Notes: generated by a model not told the origin, from the sequence alone. Positions 43,358 to 53,495 are shown, numbered from the stretch's first letter. The stretch: 64,000 nucleotides of DNA from Chryseobacterium viscerum (GCF_002899945.2 NZ_PPEG02000005.1:248001-312000), one strand, 5' to 3'. Numbers and translations are program-made.

Positions 43358-43401
43358 AAAAATGCATTAAGCCCTTCGATTGAAGGGCTTAATGCATTTT
43401 T
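43358..43401. terminator. Strong terminator of recQ
   Basis: Perfect 20-bp stem AAAAATGCATTAAGCCCTTC and complement, 4-nt loop GATT, T run at the end. Confidence 0.92.
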
Positions 43402-43533
43402 GTCCGTTTGTTATGTTGAGAATGAATACAAAATAAATTCCGATTTTAAAGCTTAGTTAATTTCTGTTAATAAGTATCAATATACACTGGCTCCACTTTA
43501 AAAATAACCAAACTTTTTACTAACTTTACAGTG

Positions 43534-44613
43534 ATGAAAAAGATATCTGTCATATTTATTCTGCCGGACTTAGAAACCGGGGGAGCAGAAAGAATTGTTA
43601 CTACTATAGCGAATCATCTCTCCAGAGATCGGTTTGAACCCAAGATTTTGCTGTTACGTAAACAAGGCGGATATCTGGATTTTCTAAAAAAAGACGTTGA
43701 AATTATCGACATCAATACGGAAAGAATAAGGCATTCATTAAAGCCGATTTTAGGAGAAATATACAGAAGAAAACCCGATATTGTATTCTCCGGTTTTGGG
43801 GAAGTAAATGCTTATTTGTCCCTATTTATAAAGCTTTTTCCAAGAACAAAATTCATTGCCCGCGAAACCAATGTGGTGACGCAGCATGTCACCCGGAAAG
43901 AAATTAAATTTTTCTATAATTTTTACAATAACTATCAGAGAATCATTGCTCAAAGTGATGATATGATGAATGATCTTGTTGATAATTTTAATATTAAAAA
44001 GAAAAGAATTGTTAAGATCAATAATCCTGTAGACTTTGATTTCATTGAAGATAAAATGGCATTATCCTTAAAGCCTGAATGCTTCAAATACAACTATAAG
44101 AACGTCGTAGCAATTGGTAATTTATCATCCAGAAAAGGATTTGATAACCTGTTGAAAGTTTTTTCAAGACTGAAAAATGAAAATATTATGCTTCATATTT
44201 TAGGCGATGGAAAAGACAAAGACCTTCTGCTTCAGACGAAAGAAATTTTGGGACTAAAAAAAGTCATCTTCCACGGAAGACAGGAAAATCCTTATCAATA
44301 CCTGAAATATGCAGATTTATTTGTCCTTTCTTCAAGGTATGAAGGATTTCCAAATGTCCTTCTGGAAGCAGGCGCATGTGGTATTTATTCTCTGGCCAAT
44401 AACTGTCCGGGCGGGATTAATGAGATTATCCAGCACAATATAAACGGCGAAGTTTCAAATATTGAAAACTATGATGGTTTTGCCCAGCAGATTGTAAGAG
44501 TGCTACACAGCAATTACAATCGGGATGCTATAAAAAACTCGATTAAATCCAGGTTTTCGAAGAATATTATATTAGACAAATATGAGCAGGTTTTGCTGGA
44601 TTTAATGAAGTAG
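43534..44613 (+). CDS. GT4 family glycosyltransferase
   Basis: Protein of 359 residues; the ATG (MKKISVIFIL) is preferred to the in-frame GTG just before it. GT-B fold with the N-terminal glycine loop LETGGAERIV, the nucleotide-sugar domain with GNLSSRKGFDNLLKVF and ILGDGKDK, and the donor-binding E-x7-E in SRYEGFPNVLLEAGACG. It probably builds a surface polysaccharide or LPS side chain, but it stands alone and not in a polysaccharide cluster. Confidence 0.92.
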   Translation: MKKISVIFILPDLETGGAERIVTTIANHLSRDRFEPKILLLRKQGGYLDFLKKDVEIIDINTERIRHSLKPILGEIYRRKPDIVFSGFGEVNAYLSLFIKLFPRTKFIARETNVVTQHVTRKEIKFFYNFYNNYQRIIAQSDDMMNDLVDNFNIKKKRIVKINNPVDFDFIEDKMALSLKPECFKYNYKNVVAIGNLSSRKGFDNLLKVFSRLKNENIMLHILGDGKDKDLLLQTKEILGLKKVIFHGRQENPYQYLKYADLFVLSSRYEGFPNVLLEAGACGIYSLANNCPGGINEIIQHNINGEVSNIENYDGFAQQIVRVLHSNYNRDAIKNSIKSRFSKNIILDKYEQVLLDLMK

Positions 44614-44626
44614 TATTGCCCTATTA

Positions 44627-44659
44627 TTTGTCTTATGGGGTTTTATTTTCTTAGATTTG
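44627..44659 (+). promoter_or_regulatory. Promoter of the CxC protein gene
   Basis: TTTG, 21-bp spacer, TAGATTTG, ending 16 bp before the start codon: a full consensus match. Confidence 0.65.
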
Positions 44660-44675
44660 GACCCGTATAAAATAA

Positions 44676-45026
44676 ATGTCAATGAATAAAATTCCCAAAA
44701 TAGGATGTTCTTGTGAAAAACCAGATTCCAATTATACAGAATATAGAAGTTCAGAACTGGGTATAGATCATACTAACGGAAGATATGGAGAAGTAACCAT
44801 TCAACAGTGTAAGTTGTGTCAAAGAATATGGATTCGTTATTTTGTTGAATATGAAAGTTTTTCAAAATCAGGAAGATGGTACAAAGGAATTGTTTCGAAA
44901 AAAGATCGTTTACAGATAACCCCGGAAAATGCAGTGGAATATTTGGAAAACCTTGAATGGTATGTGTACGGAGGGTCATTTTTTGAAAGCACGGGTGAAT
45001 TTGGGCAAGGAAAATTGAATTTGTAA
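44676..45026 (+). CDS. Small protein of unknown function with two Cys pairs
   Basis: Protein of 116 residues, no signal peptide. A Cys-x-Cys (GCSCEKP, near residue 12) and a Cys-x2-Cys (QCKLCQRIW, near 46) could form one metal site. The following RIWIRYFVEYESFSKSGRWYKGIV segment has the look of a conserved family, but it was not identified. Its own promoter is visible upstream. Confidence 0.65.
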   Translation: MSMNKIPKIGCSCEKPDSNYTEYRSSELGIDHTNGRYGEVTIQQCKLCQRIWIRYFVEYESFSKSGRWYKGIVSKKDRLQITPENAVEYLENLEWYVYGGSFFESTGEFGQGKLNL

Positions 45027-45076
45027 TAGTTGATGCTGATTTAATAAGAAAAACAGTAAAATTAAATATCATATCA

Positions 45077-45463
45077 ATGAAACCATTTATAACTGCTATT
45101 TTGATACTGAACTCTGTTGTAATAGTAGCTCAGCAGAAGACGATCTCCAGAAAAGAATTATTAAAAACGACTATTGATCAGACCATTACATCTGCAGAAA
45201 TTCAGGAAATAACAATGGCGGCAGGTCAGGGAGCTCCCGAACATCTGCACCCTTGTCCCGTTTTAGGAATGATAAAATCAGGAGAAGCTGTTTTTCAGAT
45301 AGAAGGACAACAGAAAGTGGTACTTCATGAAGGTGATGCTTTTTATGAGCCCAAAAATGTAAAAATTCTTCATTTTGATAATGCCTCAGCCGAAAAGCCA
45401 CTTGTCTTCACCGCAATTTATCTGAAAGAGGGGAATGAAGAAAATATCAAGTTCATAAAATAA
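45077..45463 (+). CDS. Secreted cupin-domain protein
   Basis: Protein of 128 residues with a signal peptide (MKPFITAILILNSVVIVAQ). One cupin barrel: APEHLHPCPVLGMIKSGEAVFQIEG supplies part of the metal-binding His/Glu set, and VLHEGDAFYEPKNVKILHFDNAS the rest. Single-domain exported cupins of this kind are of unknown substrate. It begins 50 bp after the CxC protein gene and may share its transcript. Confidence 0.88.
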   Translation: MKPFITAILILNSVVIVAQQKTISRKELLKTTIDQTITSAEIQEITMAAGQGAPEHLHPCPVLGMIKSGEAVFQIEGQQKVVLHEGDAFYEPKNVKILHFDNASAEKPLVFTAIYLKEGNEENIKFIK

Positions 45464-45519
45464 TACTTTTCATAAAACTAAAGCATATAATTATCATTTT
45501 TAAAATTGATAAAACTCAC

Positions 45520-45550
45520 TTTGGTGCTTGGTAATTTATATGTAAATTTG
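45520..45550 (+). promoter_or_regulatory. Promoter of lpdA
   Basis: TTTG, 19-bp spacer, TAAATTTG: the best consensus promoter in the window, ending 43 bp before the start codon. Confidence 0.8.
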
Positions 45551-45593
45551 TGAGAATTAAGATAGATAATAATAAACAAATTCATACAATAAC

Positions 45594-46997
45594 ATGAGTC
45601 AATTCGATGTTACCGTAATAGGTTCTGGTCCCGGTGGTTATGTTGCTGCAATCCGTGCAGCACAGTTAGGTTTCAAAACAGCAATTATTGAAAAATATTC
45701 AACTTTAGGCGGAACTTGTCTTAACGTTGGATGTATTCCGTCAAAAGCACTTCTTGACAGCTCTGAACATTTCGAAAATGCAAAACACAATTTTGCAGGT
45801 CATGGAATTATCATCAATGAGCCGCAAGCAGATATCGCAAGAATGATTGCGAGAAAAAATGAAGTAGTAGAGCAGACTACAAAAGGAATCAACTTTTTGA
45901 TGGACAAAAACAAAATTACTGTTTTTGAAGGTCTTGGAAGTTTTGAATCTGCTACTCAGATTAAAGTGACTAAAAATGATGGTTCTACTGAAACCATTGA
46001 TTCTAAATATACAATCATTGCAACAGGTTCTAAACCTTCATCTTTACCTTTCATCACTTTAGATAAAGAAAGAGTGATCACTTCTACGGAAGCTTTAAAT
46101 TTAAAAGAAATTCCTAAGCATTTAGTAGTAATCGGTGGTGGAGTAATCGGTCTTGAATTAGGTTCAGTTTATTTGAGACTTGGAGCTCAGGTTACTGTTG
46201 TTGAGTTTATGGATAAAATCATCCCTACAATGGATGGAGCTTTAAGCAAAGAATTGACTAAAGTTCTGAAGAAACAAGGTATGAAATTCATGCTTTCTAC
46301 AGCAGTTTCTGCAGTGGAAAGAAATGGAGATACAGTAAAAGTAACTGCAAAAGACAAAAAAGGAGAAGAAGTAGTAGTAGAAGGAGACTACTGTTTGGTT
46401 TCTGTAGGTAGAAAACCTTATACAGACGGTCTTGGACTGGAGAAAGCAGGTGTAGAACTTGACGAAAGAGGAAGAGTAAAAACAAATGATCATTTACAGA
46501 CCAATGTTGCAAACATTTATGCAATTGGTGATGTAATTAAAGGAGCAATGTTGGCTCACAAAGCTGAAGAAGAAGGAGTTTTCGTTGCTGAAACTTTGGC
46601 TGGACAAAAACCTCACATCAATTATAATTTAATTCCTGGAGTGGTTTACACGTGGCCAGAAGTTGCTGGAGTTGGTAAAACTGAAGAGCAATTGAAAGAA
46701 GAAGGGATAGCTTACAAAGTTGGGTCTTTCCCAATGAGAGCTTTAGGAAGAAGCCGTGCAAGTGGCGATATCGACGGTTTGGTGAAAATCATCGCTGACG
46801 AAAAAACGGATGAAGTTCTTGGTTTCCACATGATTGGAGCAAGAGCTGCAGATTTAGTTGCTGAAGGTGTAATTGCTATGGAATTCCGTGCAAGTGCTGA
46901 AGATATCGCAAGAAGTTCTCACGCTCACCCAACGTATGCAGAAGCAATTAAAGAAGCTGCATTGGATGCTACGGGAAAAAGACCAATCCATATGTAA
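45594..46997 (+). CDS. lpdA: Dihydrolipoyl dehydrogenase (E3)
   Basis: Protein of 467 residues, full length. FAD-binding GSGPGG (10-15), the redox-active disulphide Cys42/Cys47 in GGTCLNVGCIPSK, the NAD-binding GGGVIGLELGSVY, the second FAD motif YAIGDV, and the catalytic His in SHAHPTYAEAI. It reoxidises lipoamide in the pyruvate and 2-oxoglutarate dehydrogenase complexes and the glycine cleavage system. It is encoded alone, with its own promoter and terminator, so it likely serves all complexes. Confidence 0.97.
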   Translation: MSQFDVTVIGSGPGGYVAAIRAAQLGFKTAIIEKYSTLGGTCLNVGCIPSKALLDSSEHFENAKHNFAGHGIIINEPQADIARMIARKNEVVEQTTKGINFLMDKNKITVFEGLGSFESATQIKVTKNDGSTETIDSKYTIIATGSKPSSLPFITLDKERVITSTEALNLKEIPKHLVVIGGGVIGLELGSVYLRLGAQVTVVEFMDKIIPTMDGALSKELTKVLKKQGMKFMLSTAVSAVERNGDTVKVTAKDKKGEEVVVEGDYCLVSVGRKPYTDGLGLEKAGVELDERGRVKTNDHLQTNVANIYAIGDVIKGAMLAHKAEEEGVFVAETLAGQKPHINYNLIPGVVYTWPEVAGVGKTEEQLKEEGIAYKVGSFPMRALGRSRASGDIDGLVKIIADEKTDEVLGFHMIGARAADLVAEGVIAMEFRASAEDIARSSHAHPTYAEAIKEAALDATGKRPIHM

Positions 46998-47037
46998 TAT
47001 CTGATTAAAGATTTAATCATTTAAAATATTTAAAAAT

Positions 47038-47069
47038 AAAAGGCTGTTTCTTTTGAGACAGCCTTTTTT
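47038..47069 (+). terminator. Terminator of lpdA
   Basis: Stem AAAAGGCTGTTTC/GAGACAGCCTTTT with one G-U pair, loop TTTT, T run. Confidence 0.88.
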
Positions 47070-47117
47070 GCGCCATTTATGGCATGAAAATGGAGATAGA
47101 TTTTGAAAATTTCATAG

Positions 47118-47984
47118 ATGAAAAAGATTTTTATCAGTTGGATGCTTTTGGCAGGGATCAGCTCATTTGCCCAGGAAGCAGGAAAAGCAGGAGAATTATT
47201 AAAGAATGAAGCTTCTACCACAGAAATGAGAGTTTCTAAAAGCCCGGATGAAAAAAATAGAACTTTTGATCAGTCAAGATCAGGAAATACTCCGATTCCT
47301 CAGAGAAACAGAAATGAAAACAGAATAAAAAACCCTAATTATCAATGGAACAGAAATTACGGGTATGCCGAAGTTTTTCTGAGAATTCCTGAACAGGGAT
47401 TTTTTACAGTTGAGGTTGGTGATCAGATGATGGCAAACGGCTCCGGAAAATACAGATTCTTTGATCTGTCTTCAGGAAGAATGCCTATCTCCATCTACGA
47501 GAATGGTTTTCTGATCTACAGAACCACTTTGATGCTTCGTAATAACAACAGAATGGTACTCGATTTCTTCACCAATGAAGGTTTGTATCTTCTGGATTCT
47601 TATCCTGTTCAGGGCCAGTATGGCTTTAATGACTGGAATGATGTATGGAATAATCCGTACGGAAATCAGTCAGGAGACTGGTCTCATCAGGGAAATGTAA
47701 TGGATAATAATTCTTTCCGTCAGTTTTTTGATATGCTGATGAGGAATGAGAAGTTTGACGATGGGAAGGTTGCCATGATCAATCAGCAGATGCGGACTTC
47801 TATGTTCACTTCCGCACAGATCAGGGATCTTGTAAAAGCGATCAGTTTTGATGATAAAAAGCTGGCATTAGCAAAATCAATGTACCGAAGTTGTGTTGAT
47901 AAAAACAAATATTTTATGGTCTATGATGCCTTTGATTTTGAAAGCAGCAAACGGGAACTGATGGATTATATTTCTAAATTATAG
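47118..47984 (+). CDS. Secreted DUF4476 domain-containing protein
   Basis: Protein of 288 residues with a signal peptide (to about SSFAQ). A low-complexity Asn/Arg-rich region (about 55-80) is followed by a beta-rich middle part (YAEVFLRIPEQGFFTVEVGDQ). The C-terminal DUF4476 helical domain spans about 195-286 (FDMLMRNEKFDDGKVAMINQQM, RDLVKAISFDDKKLALAKSMY). The function of the domain is unknown; it is common in Bacteroidota exported proteins. Confidence 0.85.
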   Translation: MKKIFISWMLLAGISSFAQEAGKAGELLKNEASTTEMRVSKSPDEKNRTFDQSRSGNTPIPQRNRNENRIKNPNYQWNRNYGYAEVFLRIPEQGFFTVEVGDQMMANGSGKYRFFDLSSGRMPISIYENGFLIYRTTLMLRNNNRMVLDFFTNEGLYLLDSYPVQGQYGFNDWNDVWNNPYGNQSGDWSHQGNVMDNNSFRQFFDMLMRNEKFDDGKVAMINQQMRTSMFTSAQIRDLVKAISFDDKKLALAKSMYRSCVDKNKYFMVYDAFDFESSKRELMDYISKL

Positions 47985-47995
47985 TATTGAATAGG

Positions 47996-48014
47996 AACGG
48001 GCTTTTAGCCCGTT
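47996..48014. terminator. Bidirectional terminator
   Basis: Eight-base-pair stem AACGGGCT/AGCCCGTT with a 3-nt loop between convergent genes, T-rich to the right. Confidence 0.75.
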
Positions 48015-48022
48015 TTATTTTT

Positions 48023-48469
48023 TTACATAAGTTTCATTTTGTCATAAAACTTTGAATATTTCGGTGTAATGTTGAATTGTATTCCAAAAGTTACTCCTTT
48101 AAAATACTTTTCTTTATGAATAGGGAAAGCGTATCCTGTATTGAGAAAGATGGCATTAAATATCGAAAATCCTATTCTTGGTTCCAATGAATACGGATTA
48201 CCTGATACTCCAAATAATAGTCCGGCGCGGATAAAATTAATATTCACCTCCGGAATGAATTTGTCCGTCTGATTGACACGGGTGTAAAGTAAGGAAGGTC
48301 CCAAAATAATAGATCCATCATAGCTTTCGCCAAATCTGTATTCTAATCCTGCCTGCAGAACGTTTCTTCCTGTGTATCGGTAAGAAATATTGAGTGCCGT
48401 TTTCTCAAGCAACTGAGCGTTTGAAAAGATAACCGAAAAGAGCAGAGGTAAGATGAAATACTTTTTCAT
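48023..48469 (-). CDS. Small outer-membrane-type beta-barrel protein
   Basis: Protein of 148 residues, started at MKKYFILPLLFSVIF (signal peptide cut near SNAQ). The mature chain alternates hydrophobic and polar residues in strands (LNISYRYTGRNVLQAGLEYRFG, INFIRAGLLFGVSG, GVTFGIQFNITPKY), as in small eight-stranded barrels. The family is not recognised. It is monocistronic. Confidence 0.65.
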   Translation of the reverse strand: MKKYFILPLLFSVIFSNAQLLEKTALNISYRYTGRNVLQAGLEYRFGESYDGSIILGPSLLYTRVNQTDKFIPEVNINFIRAGLLFGVSGNPYSLEPRIGFSIFNAIFLNTGYAFPIHKEKYFKGVTFGIQFNITPKYSKFYDKMKLM

Positions 48470-48559
48470 GATTATTTTTTTGTTCAAATGTAAGGGTTTT
48501 ACGGTCTTTATGAAAAATGAAAATAATTCTTTAAAAGAATTATAACGGCATTAACTAGG

Positions 48560-48587
48560 TTGGCATCTTCAAATTTCCGTACCTTTG
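48560..48587 (+). promoter_or_regulatory. Promoter of the CvfB-like gene
   Basis: TTG, 17-bp spacer, TACCTTTG, ending 19 bp before the start codon. Confidence 0.7.
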
Positions 48588-48606
48588 TCAGCTAATTTTA
48601 TCATCA

Positions 48607-49431
48607 ATGCAACTCGGAAAAACTCAAACTTTAACAATTTCAGAAAAAATTAATTCAGGATGGTTCCTTGCGGACGAATCCGGTGAAAGAGCTTTTCTGC
48701 CTAAAATTTTCATTCAGAATGAAAAAGAAATAGGCGAGGAGGTTGAAGTTTTTGTATATCAGGATGATGATAAATTGAAGGCAACTACTGAAATTCCATT
48801 GGCGGAAGTAGGAGAATTTGCAGTAATGAGCTGCGTACAAAGTCTTCCAAGCGGAGCATTTATGGATTGGGGAATCATTAAAGATTTATTTATCCCTTAC
48901 AAACAGCAGAAAACCAAAATTATAGAAGGAAAAAGGTATCTGGTTTATTTGTATGTAGATGAAGATATGGAGCTGATCACAGGAACTACAAAATTCAAGA
49001 GAAATCCACAGTACGACGATCTTGAGTTCAAAAAAGGAGATAAAGTAGACCTGATCATGATGAATGAAAGTGAGCTGGGCTGGAACGTTATCATCAATAA
49101 ACAGTACATTGGTTTGATATACGCTTCAGATGTTTTCAAAAAGCTATATCCGTTATCGGAAGAAAGCGGGTATATCAAAACCATACGTGAGGACGGAAAA
49201 ATAGATATTTCCTTACAGCCGGAAGGGTTTGAAAATATTGACGAGTTCAAGCAGAAAATCCTGAACAAGCTGGAAGAAAATTATGGACTTCTGTATGTTT
49301 CAGATAAATCTTCTCCTGAGGATATTCAGGCCGAACTTCAGATGAGTAAGAAAAACTTCAAAAAGGCGATCGGCGGACTATATAGAGATAAGGTGATCGA
49401 TATTTTGGAAGATAAGATCAAATTATTATAA
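48607..49431 (+). CDS. CvfB-like S1-domain RNA-binding protein
   Basis: Protein of 274 residues with the CvfB/YitL layout: tandem S1-like barrels (LAEVGEFAVMSCVQSLPSGAFMDWGIIKDLFIPYKQQ is the second) and a third at about 150-205. A winged helix follows at about 215-274 (LLYVSDKSSPEDIQAELQMSKKNFKKAIGGLYRDKVI). CvfB was described in Staphylococcus aureus as an RNA-binding regulator of virulence and RNA turnover; the role in Bacteroidota is not known. Confidence 0.88.
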   Translation: MQLGKTQTLTISEKINSGWFLADESGERAFLPKIFIQNEKEIGEEVEVFVYQDDDKLKATTEIPLAEVGEFAVMSCVQSLPSGAFMDWGIIKDLFIPYKQQKTKIIEGKRYLVYLYVDEDMELITGTTKFKRNPQYDDLEFKKGDKVDLIMMNESELGWNVIINKQYIGLIYASDVFKKLYPLSEESGYIKTIREDGKIDISLQPEGFENIDEFKQKILNKLEENYGLLYVSDKSSPEDIQAELQMSKKNFKKAIGGLYRDKVIDILEDKIKLL

Positions 49432-49434
49432 AAT

Positions 49435-49466
49435 AAAAAACGAGCAGAAATTTCTGCTCGTTTTTT
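49435..49466. terminator. Bidirectional terminator
   Basis: Perfect 16-bp stem AAAAAACGAGCAGAAA/TTTCTGCTCGTTTTTT between the converging CvfB and T9SS-cargo genes. Confidence 0.9.
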
Positions 49467-49468
49467 TG

Positions 49469-52400
49469 TTACTCTCTGTTTTTGATCAGAAGCCATCCGT
49501 TGTAGATTCTTCCATCAGATACTTTTATAGTGTACCAGTAATTTCCTGTAGAGATGGGTTGAGATTCATATTTTCCGTCCCATTGGAAAGGTTTCTTTTT
49601 AATGACTTCTTTATAGATGATAGCCCCTTTCCTGTCATATAAATATACTTCTGTTCCAGGATAGTTTTCCAGTCCGGCTATTCTCCATGTATCATTAATT
49701 CCGTCGCCGTTAGGACTTATTGCATTAGGAATATTGAATATTGAGAAGTTTTTCTGTCCGATAATACATCCGGATTTTGTTCTTACATATACGGTATATT
49801 CTCCCATATTTAAATTGGTGAAAATATTAGAATCCTGCCATGTGAAATTATTTAAAGAGAATTCGTAGTTTCCACTCTGAGAAAGAATAACAGTTGCTGT
49901 ATTATTGGTAATATTCACAGAAACAATATGGGCTAAAACAGAATAGCTTACCTGAGTAGAACTTGTACTTTCACATCCGAAAATATTGGTTACTTTCACA
50001 GTATAAGTTCCCGGAGTAGATACGGTAATGGTTTGAGTGGTTGCTCCGGTATTCCATTCATAAGATTTGAATCCAGGTCCTGCATCCAGAATCACCGATT
50101 TTCCTTCACAGAAATCAAGTTGAGCAGGAAGCTGAACAAAGGGTTTTGGATTAAGGGTAAGATTGAGTCTGACAACTTTAAAACATCCGTCCGGAGTTGC
50201 TACTTTAACGTGGAGAAGGGTTGTTCCTACATTTAACACATACGCTGAAGGATTGGCAATAGGATTTCCTGCCGTATCCGTATAGGTAAAAATATAACCG
50301 CCAGGATTGTTAATAATACCCGCTTCATAAGAATGAAGATTGACTACCATTGAAGTGGCTGTAGTAGTATTGCACTGTACCTGTGTAACATCTTTAGCGG
50401 GAACATTATCTGTAGATAGAGTCACGGTTATAGCCAGTTTCTCAGATTCACAGTTGTTTAATGTCTGAGTTACATAATAGGTTTGCCCATTTACAAGAGG
50501 AGTTGTCATAGGTATCACAGCTCCGGCTGCATTATAAAATATCAGTGAATTTCCAGCTACAACCAGCTTATCCAAAGTAGGATTGGCAGAAGCACAGAAA
50601 TCCTTATTTGTATTGGCTGTTGGCTTAGGAGTACTATTTACTGTGACCTGAATAGCTGTTTTATTACTTTCACAACCATTAATAGTCTGAGAGGCATAAT
50701 AGGCTTGTCCATTAACAAGAGAAGTAGTCGCCGGTAAAATATTTCCTGCTGCATCATACCATTTTATATTCTGACCGGTGATCTGGAGGTCAGAAACTTT
50801 TGGGTTGCTGGTAGCACAGAAAGTTTGTGTGATATTTGTACTTGTTGGAATAGTAGGAGATGTTACAACTATATTTTGATTCTGAGTCGCTGTATTTCCA
50901 TTCCCATCATTGTAAGTCCAATGAATAATATAGTTTCCGGGGATTGAATAAGATAAAGGATCTGTTGTTGTTGCAGTAATTGTTCCGGCACAGTTATCTG
51001 TAGCAGTAGGAGCGGTCGTAATTGCTGTATGACAGTCTCCTGTAATATCTGCTAGAGTAGCAATATTCGGAACCGGAGCGATATTGTCATCCACAACAAC
51101 GTTTACAGTAAAAGTACCGTCGCAGGCTCCTGATCCTGAAACCTGACATGTATAGGTGCCTGCATGAGCTATTGTTGCATTAGGGATAGTTGGGTTTTGC
51201 TGGTTAGAAGTGAAACCATTTGGACCCGTCCAGTTGTATGTTGTTCCTCCGTTAGCATTAAGTTGGATTGTATGGTTAGGGCATACGGGAGAGTTAGACG
51301 TAACAACTGCTGATGAAGTACAATCCTGAAATTTAGCAATGAAAATATCATTTCCGCCTCCAGGTGACTGTTGAAATGTACCGGTTGTTGCAATACCAGA
51401 TGTATTTCCACCAGACATTCCCGTCAGATAAATTGCTCCATCATTATCTTTTGTAACTTCACCTTGCTGTGTAGCTCCGTTTCCTGTATAATAAGTACCC
51501 CATTCTTTTACATCATTTGGACTGTATTTAATTAAAAATGTAGCATTATACATTGCAGGCATACCCATATATGCTCCGGGAGTAGATATGTCAGGTTGCC
51601 CACTTGAATGTAATCCTGTAAAAAAAACGTTTCCGGAAGTGTCGGGATATGCCAATAATTGAAAAGAACCTGTAAAATCGAAATAGCTTTTTGTAATAGC
51701 ATGAGTGGCTAAGTTTACACGCCATATTCCTGGTTGTCCCATGGGAAAAGCAGTCGTAGTATATCTCCCTGGAATAATCAAAGTATTATTTACAATTCCT
51801 GCCTTCCATATTTGTTCTGAGCCAGTGTTCCCATAATAGCTTGATTTGAGAATGTTATTTCCTAATTTTGAGATTCTGAGATATATTCCGTCTGATTCAC
51901 CTCCTTTTAAAGGCTGAAAAGCATTCACCATAGGAATGGTTGAAGACTGTGTTGCCCCAATTATTTCAAGATTATCGTTCGAGGAGAGAATCTGAAAAAT
52001 AGAAGTAGAGCCATCGCTTCGTCCAAAATACGTTGCCCAGTCAACATTACCGGTTGTTGAATTTAAAGATGCTAAAATACCATCTGTATATCCGATAGGC
52101 GTTGACTTTGCGGGTTGCATTGCATTGACAGTAGGAAAGTCGGGGCTAAAGGAATCCCCACCAATATATACATGATTTTGATTATAAGAAACAGTATTAA
52201 GTTTGCTTTGCCTGCTTGAAACAAATTCTTTTTGAAAAACGAAACTCCCGTTATTATTAAATTTTACTACAACAATATTTTCATTGTATTGCCCTCTTTG
52301 AACGGTTCCACCAGCATAAATATTAAAGCTTTCATCAAAATCGACATCAGTAAATACATCAGTCATTCCAAAACCATAATAGGTTCCCCAAAGTTTTTGT

Positions 52401-53380
52401 CCATTTTTTGTCAGCTTCATCAGGAACGCATCAAGAGCGCCGACCACGTTTTGCTGATAGGTGCCGGATGTCGCAAAATTAGTAGTACTATTGGTTGTAC
52501 CATATAAGTATCCTGTACTTTGAGAATCTGTTTTGATTCTCCCGTAGTCATCTCCATATCCTCCTGCATAGCTTCCCCATATCCTTGTAGGTACAGGATC
52601 TACGATAATCGTTTTATCAGAAGTATTCAACGGAGCATTAAATCCAAAAGTCTGATCGCCAAGATCTTTAAAAGAAACATCAATGCTTGTTTTTGTATTT
52701 CCAGTAATCCAGCTGTTAGGAATATTTTCATAGATTTCTCCAAAACGTACATTCATGGTTAGTTTTCCCTCTTTGATCAGAGTAGGAGCCCCATTAAATT
52801 TCATTTTAATATCTGAAACTTTTCCCCCAGGATTGATGATGAAATTATATTCTATAGGTTTTATTGGGTCGTTGGGTTTGAAGAAAACCAGATCTATATG
52901 AGGGTATATATTCTTGTAACGGATTTTTTGATACCGGTAAACGTTGGCTACTCCTTTTGGATGATTGGGCAGGTTGTAATAATTGTCATAATCAGAAGAT
53001 TTTCCTTCTGATAAAATGGCTGCTTTTTTATTAGAATCTACAAGCTCAATATCTATCCTGTGTATCAGCTTTTCATAAATATATTCATCAATATTATAAT
53101 GGCTGGGGCTTGGAACTGTGTTTTCTGTCTTTTTTGAAAAATTAGGATTTACCGTTTTCTTGGTTTCATAAATATCATAAGAAAAACCATTAGAACGAAG
53201 CTGTACATTCAGACCATTAGAATGGAAAAGATATTTGACATCTTTATTTTCTTTCCCGTCCTGATCAATAATCTGGCCTTTGTTTTCATAGAAATAATAG
53301 GAGTTGTTGTCAGAAATCTTTTTTTGTGAAAGTAGAAGTATGATGCTCAAAACTGAGAACAGCGAAAGAATTTTCTTCAT
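49469..53380 (-). CDS. T9SS type B sorted surface protein with SBBP repeats and gliding-motility C-terminal domain
   Basis: Protein of 1303 residues, started at MKKILSLFSVLSIILLL (signal peptide). An N-terminal domain of the YYFYENKGQI type (DUF7948-like) fills about 27-255. A series of SBBP-like beta-propeller repeats follows (WGSYAGGYGDDYGRI, LWGTYYGFGMTD, VDWATYFGRSDGS, WGTYYTGNG). Then come several Ig/PKD-like and HYR-like modules. The C-terminal CHU_C domain (about the last 85 residues) begins NAISPNGDGINDTWRI and ends DGRIYNGWLLIKNRE. That domain directs export by the type IX system and surface attachment or release. A large adhesin-like role is likely. Confidence 0.92.
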   Translation of the reverse strand: MKKILSLFSVLSIILLLSQKKISDNNSYYFYENKGQIIDQDGKENKDVKYLFHSNGLNVQLRSNGFSYDIYETKKTVNPNFSKKTENTVPSPSHYNIDEYIYEKLIHRIDIELVDSNKKAAILSEGKSSDYDNYYNLPNHPKGVANVYRYQKIRYKNIYPHIDLVFFKPNDPIKPIEYNFIINPGGKVSDIKMKFNGAPTLIKEGKLTMNVRFGEIYENIPNSWITGNTKTSIDVSFKDLGDQTFGFNAPLNTSDKTIIVDPVPTRIWGSYAGGYGDDYGRIKTDSQSTGYLYGTTNSTTNFATSGTYQQNVVGALDAFLMKLTKNGQKLWGTYYGFGMTDVFTDVDFDESFNIYAGGTVQRGQYNENIVVVKFNNNGSFVFQKEFVSSRQSKLNTVSYNQNHVYIGGDSFSPDFPTVNAMQPAKSTPIGYTDGILASLNSTTGNVDWATYFGRSDGSTSIFQILSSNDNLEIIGATQSSTIPMVNAFQPLKGGESDGIYLRISKLGNNILKSSYYGNTGSEQIWKAGIVNNTLIIPGRYTTTAFPMGQPGIWRVNLATHAITKSYFDFTGSFQLLAYPDTSGNVFFTGLHSSGQPDISTPGAYMGMPAMYNATFLIKYSPNDVKEWGTYYTGNGATQQGEVTKDNDGAIYLTGMSGGNTSGIATTGTFQQSPGGGNDIFIAKFQDCTSSAVVTSNSPVCPNHTIQLNANGGTTYNWTGPNGFTSNQQNPTIPNATIAHAGTYTCQVSGSGACDGTFTVNVVVDDNIAPVPNIATLADITGDCHTAITTAPTATDNCAGTITATTTDPLSYSIPGNYIIHWTYNDGNGNTATQNQNIVVTSPTIPTSTNITQTFCATSNPKVSDLQITGQNIKWYDAAGNILPATTSLVNGQAYYASQTINGCESNKTAIQVTVNSTPKPTANTNKDFCASANPTLDKLVVAGNSLIFYNAAGAVIPMTTPLVNGQTYYVTQTLNNCESEKLAITVTLSTDNVPAKDVTQVQCNTTTATSMVVNLHSYEAGIINNPGGYIFTYTDTAGNPIANPSAYVLNVGTTLLHVKVATPDGCFKVVRLNLTLNPKPFVQLPAQLDFCEGKSVILDAGPGFKSYEWNTGATTQTITVSTPGTYTVKVTNIFGCESTSSTQVSYSVLAHIVSVNITNNTATVILSQSGNYEFSLNNFTWQDSNIFTNLNMGEYTVYVRTKSGCIIGQKNFSIFNIPNAISPNGDGINDTWRIAGLENYPGTEVYLYDRKGAIIYKEVIKKKPFQWDGKYESQPISTGNYWYTIKVSDGRIYNGWLLIKNRE

Positions 53381-53495
53381 CAGGTTATTAATTTTTGCGG
53401 CAAAGATATAAAAATACACTTCTCGTTAAACATTAACTAATCACAATCTTAAATTCAAAAATATGACGCATATCATAACATGAGTGTTTAATTTT